A stretch of 64,000 bases of DNA from Stentor roeselii (taxonomy: Eukaryota; Ciliophora; Heterotrichea; Heterotrichida; Stentoridae): assembly GCA_006503475.1 (NCBI GenBank), contig RSEH01000217.1, forward strand, positions 1 to 64,000, given 5' to 3'. Made by a program: the position numbers and the translations under genes. Below, piece after piece: positions 50,561 to 60,864 of the stretch (positions are counted from its first letter, which is position 1; every line of letters begins with the position of its first letter). The notes beneath the pieces were generated by a model that saw nothing but the letters and a program-made list of their open reading frames with translations, made no database searches and was not told where the DNA came from.

Positions 50561-53182
50561 TTAGGTTATTTGTGGAGATTTTAAGGATAAGGAGTAAAAT
50601 GTTGAATCGTTTAACTTGTTTGCCGACTCTTGGAAGAGATTTTGAAGAAATTCTGAGGTTCTTGAGAGTTTTAAGTGGATTTGTATTAGGTGAGTTAGAA
50701 TGTCTGCTGAGAGGTGAGATGGGGTTATTTTTGACTCGAGTTTGAAGAGGGTTAAGTCGAGTTCTGAGGAGGGGGATAGCTTGGACTTTATCAGAAGAGC
50801 GGAGAGGGTGACTGAGAGATCTTGTGAAGTTTTTGGTGATTTTTCGATTGGGTAAGCTCGGGTGTTTTCAATAATTTCATCTACAAGGAGATTAATTATT
50901 CTTTTGAACAAATTTTGATTTTTCATAATAGGACATGTAATACCTTCAACAATTTGAACTAACAACTTCTGATTTTTTGAATTTAATGTTAAAAAGTTCT
51001 CTAATTTCGAAAAGAAAGCCTCATTTTCTTCATAATCATGAGAAAAAATCAACCATAAGTTGATTTTTTTCATTAAATCCCTGAACTCAAGGTTAGGTTG
51101 TAAATCAAAATACTCAGAAACATTAAGTGTTTTGGGAATTTCATCTAAAAACATGGAAACTGCAAGTAAAATTTCATTATTATTCACTTTTTTGTTTTCT
51201 ATAACATATTTAAGCTTCCTTGCTTGAGAATTATTGATCAACCCATACTGACAAAGAAAAACTATCAGGTTTATAAATTCCTCAGTATTTATATCTTTTT
51301 CACAAAAGTTATAATTGCAATTCAATAAAGTTTCTTTTAGATCAAAACTTAAACCTTTTAGAAATATTTGTTCGAGTAAGCTATTCTTACTTACCATGAG
51401 GCATTTATAAGTAATAGTTTTATTATATTTCATGATTAAATTTTTAGCAATATCGAAGACTCTGAAAGAAGGCTCTGATATTTTAATCCCAAGACAATGA
51501 GAGATGCATGTTAAATTATAATAAGGCAGAAAACTAAGAATAAACATCATAGGCTCTAAATAATTCTGATCATGAACCTTCGTAATCGTATGAATAAACT
51601 CATCTAAAGAAATTCTTAATTTTTTGTGGCCTAATAAGGAAGACCATTTATCTCCTAAGTTTTTATCAAAAGTATAATAATACATAACTTGATTCAAAAA
51701 GAATTCGTTTACTATTTTACCTTCAGCGACAAAATATTTTAATAAATCAATTATATGACTCATAATTTTCACCCAAATCTTAGTATTTACCAGCAGTTCT
51801 TTAAACTCAAAAAGTATTGTTTTAAAATCACGATATGTTTCGAAATTGAAGACTCGATCCTTAATCTGTTGTTCTAAATTATTGAAAAATTCTTCTGCAT
51901 AATTAGAAGTTTCAGGTAGATTTGAACTACAAATCAGTAAATATAACTTAATATAAGTAGTAAGTGAAAAGTTTTTAAATGAAGTATAATTTTTTAAATT
52001 ATCTGCCGCATAATTCTCCATATGTTTATCTATAGGTGATAGAATTATTGATATTTGGAATTTTTCTAAAAGTTTTTCAGGTTCTTTTTTGAAATTATCG
52101 AGTAGAAATGGTTTCAAATTCCATAAAATTTTTTTATTCAGATCTTTCAGTATATTTAAACTCAGGAAAAAATCAGTGTTTAAGATTTTTTTTGTTTCAT
52201 TTAAATATAAAAATTTTTCTGTTGTTTTCCAAAGGGTTTCATAGCTTGGGCTGAAATCAGGATATTTTAAGCGAAACTTATAGGTAACTAAAATAAATTT
52301 ATTTATATTTTCAACCCAAAAATAAGAATCATTGTCAATTTTATCCAATAAAAAATTAGAAAACTCTATAAATATCTGAGGATCCATATTCGGGTTTTCA
52401 GCATAAACTTTTAAAATATCTAAAATTTTAAACCCGCTAAAAAACTGAATGTTTTTCAAGGCGATTCTCTTTAAATTTTCCATAAACTCTTCATCTACAT
52501 GAAAACAAGCGTTTGATTGACTGCACAATAAAAAAGCTGTAGGAATAATTCTTTCCTGTTCAATAGACTGAGTACCTTTTTCAGAGATTTTCTTCAAAAT
52601 AAGTTCCCCAAAAAATCTTCCTCTAAAATAAGGAAAACTTAAAATCCCTTTCAAAATATCAAAATAAGCCTTAGATGTTAAAATCTTCTCAGAATCAATG
52701 AGATTTGTTAATTTTTTCATGAATTCTTTATTGAGTCTTTTATTCATAGCTGCTATTTGAAAAGCTTTGATAAAATTTTCAGGGTCATTTAAAGGGTCAA
52801 CATTATCCGAGATTTGATCAATCCAGGTATATTGTCTAGAAACATTTAAAATTTTTACTCGATTTTTCGTCGAAACTTTACAAATAATATTCAAGAGATT
52901 CAATTGAGCGGTGATAGGCAAAGTTTCATATTTCAAATTAATCTCCTTTAAAATTGATGTAATTTCATTTGTTTCTAAATGTTGAGATTGAGAAGAATCT
53001 TCAAGGCTATCTAAGGTAGAAAGAAACAAAATAATTTGATCAGAGGTCAATTTGGTTGTTAAATAAACATTTGCTAGTTTTCTAATGTCTCTACTCGTGT
53101 TCAAGATCGTTTCAATATCGGTATTGAACCTTCTGAATCTGATGGTTTTCATCATGGTAGAGGTTCTGGCGAGCAAAAACAT
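50561..53182 (-). CDS. Large helical-repeat protein with probable mitochondrial presequence
   Basis: I take the ATG at 53182, which gives 873 residues starting MFLLARTSTMMKTIRFRRFN, an Arg-rich amphipathic N terminus typical of mitochondrial import. The rest is all helical with short repeated pairs and many Leu, Ile, Lys and Asn, similar in look to the FASTK/OPR/heptatricopeptide RNA-binding repeat proteins of mitochondria, but I cannot assign a family. The start is 8 bp from the start of the divergent gene at 53191. Confidence 0.72.
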   Translation of the reverse strand: MFLLARTSTMMKTIRFRRFNTDIETILNTSRDIRKLANVYLTTKLTSDQIILFLSTLDSLEDSSQSQHLETNEITSILKEINLKYETLPITAQLNLLNIICKVSTKNRVKILNVSRQYTWIDQISDNVDPLNDPENFIKAFQIAAMNKRLNKEFMKKLTNLIDSEKILTSKAYFDILKGILSFPYFRGRFFGELILKKISEKGTQSIEQERIIPTAFLLCSQSNACFHVDEEFMENLKRIALKNIQFFSGFKILDILKVYAENPNMDPQIFIEFSNFLLDKIDNDSYFWVENINKFILVTYKFRLKYPDFSPSYETLWKTTEKFLYLNETKKILNTDFFLSLNILKDLNKKILWNLKPFLLDNFKKEPEKLLEKFQISIILSPIDKHMENYAADNLKNYTSFKNFSLTTYIKLYLLICSSNLPETSNYAEEFFNNLEQQIKDRVFNFETYRDFKTILFEFKELLVNTKIWVKIMSHIIDLLKYFVAEGKIVNEFFLNQVMYYYTFDKNLGDKWSSLLGHKKLRISLDEFIHTITKVHDQNYLEPMMFILSFLPYYNLTCISHCLGIKISEPSFRVFDIAKNLIMKYNKTITYKCLMVSKNSLLEQIFLKGLSFDLKETLLNCNYNFCEKDINTEEFINLIVFLCQYGLINNSQARKLKYVIENKKVNNNEILLAVSMFLDEIPKTLNVSEYFDLQPNLEFRDLMKKINLWLIFSHDYEENEAFFSKLENFLTLNSKNQKLLVQIVEGITCPIMKNQNLFKRIINLLVDEIIENTRAYPIEKSPKTSQDLSVTLSALLIKSKLSPSSELDLTLFKLESKITPSHLSADILTHLIQIHLKLSRTSEFLQNLFQESANKLNDSTFYSLSLKSPQIT

Positions 53183-53190
53183 TATAAACA

Positions 53191-53985
53191 ATGATTTATA
53201 AAGACCCTAAAAATTTCTTAAAAAAACACTTCGCTCAATTCGACCTGGAAAAAAATGAAGACAGACTGAGACTAAGAAGGACACTCAAGGAAAATCTGTA
53301 TAAATCTTCAGGATATGAAAGAATTGAAAAGGAATACATTTTGCATTACTTGAAAAAAACTTATGGAAGCCCAATCAACCCCATTTCTTTCAGTATCTCA
53401 AATTCACAGTCACCGAAAAAGCATCTTTTTAAAGATTTTTATTTGGATAGCTTGTCAACGTCGAGAGAAACTCAGGGAATTGAAAGTAACTCAGCTGAAA
53501 AAGGGAGAAATGGGAAAAGTTTCTTGAAAAATTCTTTTGTTAGGCTGAAAAAAGAACCGGACCAGGTTTCTCCTTTGAGCAAACGTTTTTTAAGGGAAAA
53601 AATTGAAATTTTACCATCTGGGAAAAAAAGTACCTCACCTGGAGAGGAAAGAATAGAAAATGATGGAAATTCACAAATTTTGGGGTATAGGAAAAAATTT
53701 ATTAAAGGTAGGGAACAGAAGGGAAAATTTTCCCTACCTAATAAAATCGAGAGTTTTACTCCAAGAATAGAAAGATACTCGAAAAAACATCTTCTTAAGG
53801 CTCACTCGAAAGATAATGTTTCGAAGTACCCTAGTCCAGCCAGCAGAAACAAGTCTTCCCGACACGACATCCCATCTACCTTAAAAATCGACGAGTCAAA
53901 AAGAATCTCCGTATTAATCCGTGCAGTAAACAGCGAAAAGTCCAAAAAATTCCAAGATTTTAAACTTTTTAAGTTATTTCCATAG
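53191..53985 (+). CDS. Basic, Ser/Lys-rich protein, unrecognised
   Basis: 264 residues. A short predicted helical N-terminal region (FLKKHFAQFDLEKNEDRLRL, then YILHYLKKTYG) is followed by about 200 polar residues rich in Ser, Lys, Arg and Pro, probably disordered and phosphorylated. No domain is recognised. The ATG at 53191 lies 8 bp from that of the divergent helical-repeat gene, so the pair shares an extremely short promoter. Confidence 0.65.
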   Translation: MIYKDPKNFLKKHFAQFDLEKNEDRLRLRRTLKENLYKSSGYERIEKEYILHYLKKTYGSPINPISFSISNSQSPKKHLFKDFYLDSLSTSRETQGIESNSAEKGRNGKSFLKNSFVRLKKEPDQVSPLSKRFLREKIEILPSGKKSTSPGEERIENDGNSQILGYRKKFIKGREQKGKFSLPNKIESFTPRIERYSKKHLLKAHSKDNVSKYPSPASRNKSSRHDIPSTLKIDESKRISVLIRAVNSEKSKKFQDFKLFKLFP

Positions 53986-54012
53986 TCCCTTCCTCCATCA
54001 AAACTTATCTAA

Positions 54013-55014
54013 CTAGTTCTGTTTAACTGCATAAGCCCTAACAACTCCATCAGTGAACCCTCCATACAAAATATCTCCATTGCTGCTCCAAGCAAGAGAC
54101 AAGGCAGCAGGTGACTTGACTTTAGTCTTTCCATCTTTCGCAAAAACTTCAGGACTGAAGTCATTGATGAGTGCTTTCGAGTCCAAGTCCCAGACCTTGA
54201 TCCCTGCATCAGTAGCAGCTGCGAGCCAGTACCTTGTCGGTGAAAAAGCCAAAGCATTGATAGAGCTCTGAGTATCAAGTTGATAAAGCAAGCTACTTTC
54301 CTTAATCTGCCAAATTAAAGCCATCGAGTCTTTCCCTCCACTAGCACAGAAGTTCCCATCAGGCGAGACATTCAAACTATTGACACATCCAGTATGTCCT
54401 TGAAGGTTCGCCTTATGTTTAAACGTCTGCTGGTCCCAAAGTTTCACAGTATTATCCCAACCTGCAGAAACAATAAGCGGGTCCTTCGCGTTTGGAGTGA
54501 ACCTGACACAAGTCACCCAATCACTGTGAGAGTTCTGAGGCTCAAAGTCGTATTTGCACTCAGCCAGGGTGTTCCAAAGCTTTATCGTCTTGTCTCGTGA
54601 CCCGCTTATGATTTGACGGTTATCTGGAGACATCGTCACACTCAACACGTCTTTTGTGTGGCCCACGAAACGGTAGGTTGTACGACCTGCTCGCAAGTCC
54701 CATAGACGCATTGTTTTGTCCCAGGAACTGGTTAGTGCGAAGTTGTTGTCTGAGGAAAGAGTCACGTCTGATATGAAGTGAGAGTGACCGGTTAAACGTC
54801 GGAAGGTCTTCCCTTCTACTGAGGATATCTGACCTTGGTCCACTGATGTTGACGTCTTCCAGATGAGAAGTGAGCGGTCACGAGAGACTGATACTAACAG
54901 GTCGGGGTGGTCTTGGCTTCCAGCCGATAATGCTGTCACCCAACCTCCGTGACCTCGAAGTTCTCCGACTGGCTGCAGACATTCATCTGAACTCATTTTT
55001 GGGATTATTACCAT
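54013..55014 (-). CDS. RACK1: RACK1, ribosome-associated WD40 protein
   Basis: 333 residues with seven WD blades; characteristic parts are GELRGHGGWVTALSAGSQDH, SRDRSLLIWK, FVGHTKDVLSVTMSPDNRQI, SGSRDKTIKLWNTLAEC and HSDWVTCVRFTPNAKDPLIV, as in RACK1/Asc1 of other eukaryotes. It binds the 40S head and links translation to signalling. The start may be the first ATG (MVIIPKMSSDE) or the second at MSSDE; the second fits the family length better. Long intronless frame, as expected for a highly expressed gene. Confidence 0.94.
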   Translation of the reverse strand: MVIIPKMSSDECLQPVGELRGHGGWVTALSAGSQDHPDLLVSVSRDRSLLIWKTSTSVDQGQISSVEGKTFRRLTGHSHFISDVTLSSDNNFALTSSWDKTMRLWDLRAGRTTYRFVGHTKDVLSVTMSPDNRQIISGSRDKTIKLWNTLAECKYDFEPQNSHSDWVTCVRFTPNAKDPLIVSAGWDNTVKLWDQQTFKHKANLQGHTGCVNSLNVSPDGNFCASGGKDSMALIWQIKESSLLYQLDTQSSINALAFSPTRYWLAAATDAGIKVWDLDSKALINDFSPEVFAKDGKTKVKSPAALSLAWSSNGDILYGGFTDGVVRAYAVKQN

Positions 55015-55375
55015 TTTGATGGCTGGGTTGTAAGCTTGTCTTGGGATTCAGAGATCGGCCAGATATTCAGAGATCGGGCTTTTTAAGAGGGATGGTTTAG
55101 GGGTTTGGAATTTTAAGATTTTTTGGAATGGAGGAGTTGGAGGGAAATTTTAGGGATTTGGGATTTGGTGGTTTTTTGGAGTTTGAGCAGGTTTGGGGTT
55201 GAATGTTTTTGCAGGTTTGGGTGAGGAATATCCTAGAGACCTAGTCAATCATATTCATTGACTTTTGTATAAATTATTGAAAGTAAATGCTTTAGATTTC
55301 AATAGCTTTTACCTGGATATTAAAGAAATCACTCATCGTAGTTTCCAATCATCTAATTCGAATTCCCTTATAAAA
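55015..55375. other. Intergenic region between divergent genes
   Basis: About 360 bp. The left part is G/T-rich with a short direct repeat of CAGAGATCGG (about 55048 and 55069). From 55265 the frame of the next gene is already open without ATG, so an unseen first exon could lie here. Confidence 0.45.
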
Positions 55376-56911
55376 ATGAAGTTTTCAAGTCTAGCAGGTC
55401 AATATCGTCTCTCAAAACAATCCGAACAGTACAATTATTTCCTTTCACTATCTCCAAGCCTATCATCAATTTTAAGTCACTCAGGAACTCTTCAAGAGAT
55501 CCAAAACTCAAATCCTAATCTTGAATCAGCGTAACTCAAAAATAGGATCACATCAGATTATCTGTCATGCTTGCTTTCCCTGATACTCCAGTCGCCAGAT
55601 GATTACGCAAGTCCAGAGGAGGCTTTTAAGTTTCCATTCATCGCCTCCCAGTTCTTTTCCAGTAAGTTTTCAAAACTATCAGAAAAACTCCTCCAAGACC
55701 AAAAAAATTTCTCTTTTCTTTTAAATTTCTTAGAAACCCCAGAACCTTTACCTGTTCTATCCGGTTACTTCAGCAAGACTTGCGAAGTTTTATTAGAAAA
55801 TTTCCCAGAAACTTTCCTCATCCAATTTATAAAAAGCAAAGGGCACTTAAAACTCATTCATCATCTAAAAAACTCATCACTTTCTGACTTTCTCTCCAAG
55901 ATTTTATTAAAAATTTCCAGATTTTCAGAGTTGGAAGAACATTTCCAAGAAACTTTGAATGAAATTTCATTAAAACTTGAAGAAGCTGATGAAGTCTGTT
56001 GTTTTAATATTATTGGAATATTAAAAAAACTTGGAAATTTTAATAACTTTGAAATTTCTGGGTTTTGGGTGGGACTGATGAGGAAAAATCTTGCCTTTGA
56101 AAAGATTTGTGTGGCTTTTAAGAGGTTTTTGATGGGAAAAAACGATTTTTTCAAGAGGGTTTTGGAAGGGATTAGAAGTGGAAAAAAGATTTTGAGACCT
56201 GCTTGTTTGAGGATATTTTTGGATGTTTTGATGATTTTGGAGAAGGAAGAAGAAATGGAATGGGTTTTGAATGGGTTTTGTAAAGAGTTTCAGTCTTTTG
56301 TGCAGGTGGTGAAAGATTTCAGCATGGGGCAGGAAGTGTTAACGACTTTAGAGATTTTTAAATGTGTTTTAAACACTAATAAAGAAGAAATTGCGCTGAA
56401 AATCGCTGAAGCTGGGGTATTTGAATGGATTTTAATGAGTTTGGAAAAATTTCCATTTTGCACATTTTTACACAATTTATTTTCAAGTATTTTTTCAAGT
56501 GTTTTCAATTCAAACATGCAGAAAGTGAAAGATTTCACGTTTAAAGACCTAAATATCCTGGATTTCATTATAAAAAACACTGAAAACCCTCTCATCCGAT
56601 GGAAAAAGTGTGAAACACGAAAAGGTTTCGTTCCGCACTTGTTTTTCCTAGCGAACCTTCTAGAGTCTCTAAAAAAAACTGACTTTTTCCTTCATCAGAC
56701 GTTGAAATCTAACCAAAACTGGAAAAAATTTACTAGATCGACTCTTCAAACTCAAAATTGCATCGAAAGCAGGTCCTTAGGCGGAAATTTCTTTGATAAT
56801 TTCTTCGAAAAAAGCGATGATGAAGACCCTTCGGCGATTCTATCAAGTCAGGAGTTCAACGATGTGGAGTTTTGGCGAGTTCCGTTATCAGGTCAATTAG
56901 AAGAAATATAA
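55376..56911 (+). CDS. SAPS-domain protein (PP6 regulatory subunit type)
   Basis: 506 residues with one 15-nt intron at 55531-55545 (GTAACTCAAAAATAG), which contains the stop that would end the first exon; removal joins ...NLESA to ITSDYLSCLLSLILQSPDDY. The signature of the SAPS family follows: EEAFKFPFIASQFFSSKFSK, then NFLETPEPLPVLSGYFSKTC, then FLIQFIKSKGHLKLIHHL. SAPS proteins bind PP6/Sit4-type phosphatase catalytic subunits. The C terminus is short compared with animal PPP6R proteins. I chose the first in-frame ATG (55376); the frame is open 37 codons further upstream, so an additional 5' exon is possible. Confidence 0.75.
55531..55545 (+). other. 15-nt intron in the SAPS gene
   Basis: GTAACTCAAAAATAG interrupts a codon in phase 2 and holds the only in-frame stop between the two halves of the gene. 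Together with 8210-8224 it defines the ordinary intron form here: GTA...TAG, 15 nt. Confidence 0.85.
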
Positions 56912-56960
56912 ATAGTTATCATTAAATATTATCATTAAGAGTTACCATTAAATATTATCA

Positions 56961-57296
56961 TTAAAGAGAACTGAAGTCCCCCAGTTCAAAGTCAGTAGTT
57001 TCGCTATAATTAGCTTCCTTCAGTTCTTTTCTCTTCTCTCCAGTCCCAGAGTATCCCAGTACCCGAAACCGCATAATCGCTCCCTCAACTTGAATCAAAC
57101 ATCTCGGAAACAAGCTGACATCAAACATATAAAACTCACAAGAATCATAACCTTGAGGAAAGGCACACTTGAGTCAGTTATGTTTTTAATTAAAAGTTAC
57201 CTTTCGATTACAACAGAAAAAGACTAGTTTTGTGTGATTCACTTGAAAAGGCAGAATTTTTCCAAAGCAAACTGGGCACTCTAATTTTTTTTTCAT
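56961..57296 (-). CDS. Small zinc-ribbon protein, two exons
   Basis: Too short and too split for simple frame searches. Exon 1 (57296-57201) encodes MKKKLECPVCFGKILPFQVN and ends HTKLVFFCCNRK; exon 2 (57167-56961) encodes CAFPQGYDSCEFYMFDVSLF and continues to TAA at 56961. CPVC...CC..KC gives four or five Cys spaced as in a zinc ribbon. Total 100 residues. The intron (57168-57200) is 33 nt, GTAAC...TCAAG, phase 0; it is the only GT...AG choice. Divergent from 57324-57812 with 27 bp between the starts. Function unknown; similar small Cys proteins are conserved in eukaryotes. Confidence 0.65.
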
Positions 57297-57323
57297 TATT
57301 TGTACTTCACCTTGATTATATTA

Positions 57324-57812
57324 ATGAATAAGAACCGAGGCTCCTCTCCAAGAAAGTTCAGCAATTTTCGCTTTAGACTTCCAGTCAAAATCACTTCAAA
57401 AGTCTCTTTAAACAACTTGGTTCTCGCCCCTGTTTCTGCCCCTCGAAGCAATTTCATGATAGAATCTTTTTGTTTGTCGAAAAAACATTCAAAGACTGGT
57501 ATTAAGTCAACAAAAAAGCAATTTTTAAGTAGTTCTTTGAATTTCAAGGGAATTTTAGAAGATTCTAGCAAAAATAATGACTTGTTTTATGATAATGATA
57601 CTTTTTTGATTTCTAGTCTTGTTTCTCAGCCGAAAGTTTCTTATTTTTCTGGAAGTTCTTCGAGGAATCGAAAGGTTTTTAATGGAAGAACAGGTGAAGA
57701 AGGGGAAAAGAATAGAAAAAATATTAAAAAGCTTTCGATTGGATGTGATCCGTATTCATCTATTCAAGAAGTGAAAGAAATAGTTACTCCATTAATAATT
57801 CGTTCTAAATAA
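57324..57812 (+). CDS. Small basic protein, unrecognised
   Basis: 162 residues from the ATG at 57324 (MNKNRGSSPRKFSNFRFRLP). Basic and Ser-rich with phrases such as KKHSKTGIKSTKKQFLSSSL; no domain recognised and probably disordered. It is fixed between the divergent zinc-ribbon gene and the convergent BRX1 gene, ending 7 bp before the BRX1 stop. A reverse frame inside it (57571-57296) is taken as a shadow. Confidence 0.6.
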   Translation: MNKNRGSSPRKFSNFRFRLPVKITSKVSLNNLVLAPVSAPRSNFMIESFCLSKKHSKTGIKSTKKQFLSSSLNFKGILEDSSKNNDLFYDNDTFLISSLVSQPKVSYFSGSSSRNRKVFNGRTGEEGEKNRKNIKKLSIGCDPYSSIQEVKEIVTPLIIRSK

Positions 57813-57819
57813 TCAACTA

Positions 57820-58566
57820 TTAATCTCCATACAAATCGTATATATTGACTTCGTCGGGGTTTCCATTTGATTTTAACACTTTTCGCTTTTTTCTTGATTT
57901 GCTGTAGTCTTCTCTTTCTATCTCAGCTCTTCTTGGCGGTACAAAATTCCCATTTTTATAAAGAGTCTCTCCACTGACAAGTCCATCTAAAACCTTAACA
58001 ATAGTCAAAACAAACCTAGGTCCAATCTCAACAAGACTCGGTTCTTTCTTGGCCGTGAGTTTAACTTCAAAGTTTCTAAAAAAGACCTGTCCAAAACTAT
58101 GAGAAAAAGAAAAAACATGATCAAAAAACGGCATAGCCTTGGGATGCGCTTCAGGAATAGCAAAAGTTTGAGCAAGCATCTGTTGAATGACTTCCAAATG
58201 TTTACTTCCTTTAAAACTCGCATCAAAAGACAAAAGCGGTCGACTTCCTCGAAGACAATTCCCTGAAAGTCTCATTTCTTCTCCTGAATGAAGATTTTGA
58301 ATGAGAAATTTGATTGAAGGGCCGTTGGGGAAATGCGCGATCCAAAGATAAGCGATTCTTCTTCGACCTTCAAGATAAATCACGTTGTTGCATGAATGGA
58401 CTTCTGCAAGGTCATGGATTGCTTGGTAATGATCTTTTCGGTCGATTTTTCCTTCTTTTTTCGTGTGGGGAAGAAGCCGAATCAGGTCCTTTAGTACTTG
58501 CTTGTGGTGGGTGTTGACTCCACGAGAGCAGAGGACTAGAGTTCTGTTCGGTTTTAATTCAGCCAT
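57820..58566 (-). CDS. BRX1: Ribosome biogenesis protein BRX1 (Brix domain)
   Basis: 248 residues. The Brix domain runs from about residue 9 to 200: RTLVLCSRGVNTHHKQVLKD, LRGSRPLLSFDASF, HVFSFSHSFGQVFFRNFEVK and EIGPRFVLTIVKVLDG are all hallmarks of BRX1, an assembly factor of the 60S subunit in the nucleolus. The N-terminal extension present in yeast is almost absent. The C terminus is basic and ends in an acidic YDLYGD. Confidence 0.93.
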   Translation of the reverse strand: MAELKPNRTLVLCSRGVNTHHKQVLKDLIRLLPHTKKEGKIDRKDHYQAIHDLAEVHSCNNVIYLEGRRRIAYLWIAHFPNGPSIKFLIQNLHSGEEMRLSGNCLRGSRPLLSFDASFKGSKHLEVIQQMLAQTFAIPEAHPKAMPFFDHVFSFSHSFGQVFFRNFEVKLTAKKEPSLVEIGPRFVLTIVKVLDGLVSGETLYKNGNFVPPRRAEIEREDYSKSRKKRKVLKSNGNPDEVNIYDLYGD

Positions 58567-58584
58567 AGATATTAATGAAAACAG

Positions 58585-60864
58585 TTAAGTAGAGGCTCTG
58601 AATGGCTTTAAGAGCTCTAGTCTTACTTGTTTAAGTAAATGGTCTTTTTGGGCAAGTCGATCCTCAAGTTCCTTCAAATGTTCCATATGCTCCTTACTCA
58701 AAACCGCCTTAAGATAAACAATCATATCAACAAGTTCTTTCAAGCTTTCACTGAAATTTGCTTCTAAATTCGAGACCTGTTGAAGCAAAGCATTAAGAAA
58801 TTCAAAATCAGGGCGAGACCTCGACAAAGACGACTTCAAAGAAGTCTCAAGGTAAAAGATTCTATCTTCCTTAATGCGAAGTTCTCTTTCTAACTGCGAG
58901 ACCTGGAGCCTGATTTCATTTAACCCTTCACAGTCACGAATATAATGCTCATGAAGCTGCTTTTTATTAATAAAACTAGCTTCAAGTTTACCCGACCAGC
59001 TTTTTAAACTCGTTGCAATTTTTGAAGCTAAAACAGAAGAATTTTCACTTAAAAACTTTTTACAAATCAATAACTCTTCAAATATTCCTCGATGAGCAAG
59101 TTTAACTGACTGAAAAAACTCGTTTTTCATTTGTTTCAAAGAAATTTTTACCATTTCTTTAACTTGCCCTGTTTTTTTCCTTTCCAGTTGCAAGGTTTGA
59201 AGAGTATTTTCAAGTTCAACACGAGTTTTTATCTTTTCCTCTTGAACCTTGCGATTTTCAGTTAAAAGCTCTTCGACACGTTCTTCAGCTTTTAATAAAT
59301 CTTGCTGAACATTTGAAAGTTTTTCATTACAAGAGGCGTCCAGGGTGTTATTTTTTTTTTTAAAGTCTTCAAACTGCTGGTCAAAAAAAGTTTTATTTAA
59401 ATGAAGCTGCTGTTGGACTTCGAAGTACTCAGCTTTAAGTATTTTGTATTTTTCATTCAAGACCTCAAAGTCACTGGAAGATTTATTTTCATATAATTTC
59501 TGAACTTCACATTCAAGAGCTAAAACATCTGACTTATGTTGAGAAACTTCTTCATTATAAATCTTTTTAAATTCTTCTTGCTTTTTTTGAAACTCTTCTT
59601 CTAACTGCAGGTATTTTTCAGAGAGTTTCTGGTATGAAGACTGAAGAAGAGAGTTTTGCTCTGTCAGGTCTGAGAGTGTTAAAGTTAAAGAAGAGACTTT
59701 TTCATTACTTGACCCGAGTTTTTTAATGATTTCTTCGAGTTTTCCTTTATATTCCACTTCGATTTGGTCGAGTTGAGAAAGAATGTCTTCTGCGGTTTTT
59801 GATACTTTTTCAGAGGACTCTTGTTGAAGTTGCTGAATTTTTGACTCGTATTGAGCCACCAGCTCTGTTTTGGACTGAGTGAGTGATTTGATGGTTTGAC
59901 TTGAAGATGACTTTGCATGGGTAAGTGCGTCTTGCTGTTGTTTTAAAGAGTTTTGACTGAAGGTCAACTCGCTTTTTAAAGAATTCGTCAAAGCCTGGAT
60001 TTCTTTTATAAAAAAATCTTTTTCATCAATTATTTCAAGCTTTTCTTTCAGGTTTTGATTAAGATTTTTTAAAGTTTCTTCTTGTTTTTTTCGGATTTCT
60101 TCAGTTTTTTCTAGTTTTTCTTGGATTTCTAGAAATTTTTCTTTGTATTTTCGAGTTTTTTCTTTAGTTTTAGAGAAGTTTATATTTGGAGTTTCCCTGA
60201 TCTTCAAGCGGTTTCTTTCCATTTGGACACTTTCAAGTTCTGCACAAAGTCCCTGGTTCCTAACTTCAAGTTCTCTTACTTTCCCCGCAAGTAAATTTTT
60301 ATCCTTTTTCACTTTTTCCAGTTCCAACCTATTCTTATTTAAACTTTCCTGCAAACCCTGTGAATTTCTACAAAACGTTTCAAGTTCCACATCCATCTTC
60401 TTAATTTTTTCTCTTTTTTCCTCATCACAATTTTCCATCTCTTTAAAATTTTCTCTTAAAGAAAAATTCACTTTTTTAAGTTCTTTATTTTCCTGTTCAC
60501 AAAGTCTTAAAAGTTCTTTAACCCTTGCAAGTTCAACAGAAGTATCACAAGACCCAGAATAATTCCTTTTATGTGAGCTTCGAGGAGGTGTGCGGTAATT
60601 TTCTTTCTGCAGAATAGCTTTCAAATTCTGATTTTCTATTTCAAGTACTTGAATTTTACTGAGACTTTCAACTATTTGACTATCATTTACTTTACAAGGT
60701 CTTTGAATGTAGTCATTTCTTTCAGTGACACTATACCGGTCACTTGGTAGTTCTTTTGCAATACCTTGCATTGAGTTTTTTAAATGTTGGATACGTTTCT
60801 GGTAATTTTCACGAGCTTCTTTCAAGATCTGCTGAAGTTCTGAGTCTGGCTGAAGTTCGTTCAT
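58585..60864 (-). CDS. Long coiled-coil protein, 759 residues
   Basis: Starts MNELQPDSELQQILKEAREN and is almost entirely coiled coil from residue 100 to the end (KEKFLEIQEKLEKTEEIRKK, LDQIEVEYKGKLEEIIKKLG), with high Glu, Lys, Gln, Leu and Ser. No further domain. Such proteins are typical of basal bodies, centrosomal scaffolds and cortical fibres; no orthologue can be named. Its start codon directly abuts that of the divergent TTLL gene (CAT at 60862-60864, ATG at 60865-60867). Confidence 0.8.
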   Translation of the reverse strand: MNELQPDSELQQILKEARENYQKRIQHLKNSMQGIAKELPSDRYSVTERNDYIQRPCKVNDSQIVESLSKIQVLEIENQNLKAILQKENYRTPPRSSHKRNYSGSCDTSVELARVKELLRLCEQENKELKKVNFSLRENFKEMENCDEEKREKIKKMDVELETFCRNSQGLQESLNKNRLELEKVKKDKNLLAGKVRELEVRNQGLCAELESVQMERNRLKIRETPNINFSKTKEKTRKYKEKFLEIQEKLEKTEEIRKKQEETLKNLNQNLKEKLEIIDEKDFFIKEIQALTNSLKSELTFSQNSLKQQQDALTHAKSSSSQTIKSLTQSKTELVAQYESKIQQLQQESSEKVSKTAEDILSQLDQIEVEYKGKLEEIIKKLGSSNEKVSSLTLTLSDLTEQNSLLQSSYQKLSEKYLQLEEEFQKKQEEFKKIYNEEVSQHKSDVLALECEVQKLYENKSSSDFEVLNEKYKILKAEYFEVQQQLHLNKTFFDQQFEDFKKKNNTLDASCNEKLSNVQQDLLKAEERVEELLTENRKVQEEKIKTRVELENTLQTLQLERKKTGQVKEMVKISLKQMKNEFFQSVKLAHRGIFEELLICKKFLSENSSVLASKIATSLKSWSGKLEASFINKKQLHEHYIRDCEGLNEIRLQVSQLERELRIKEDRIFYLETSLKSSLSRSRPDFEFLNALLQQVSNLEANFSESLKELVDMIVYLKAVLSKEHMEHLKELEDRLAQKDHLLKQVRLELLKPFRAST

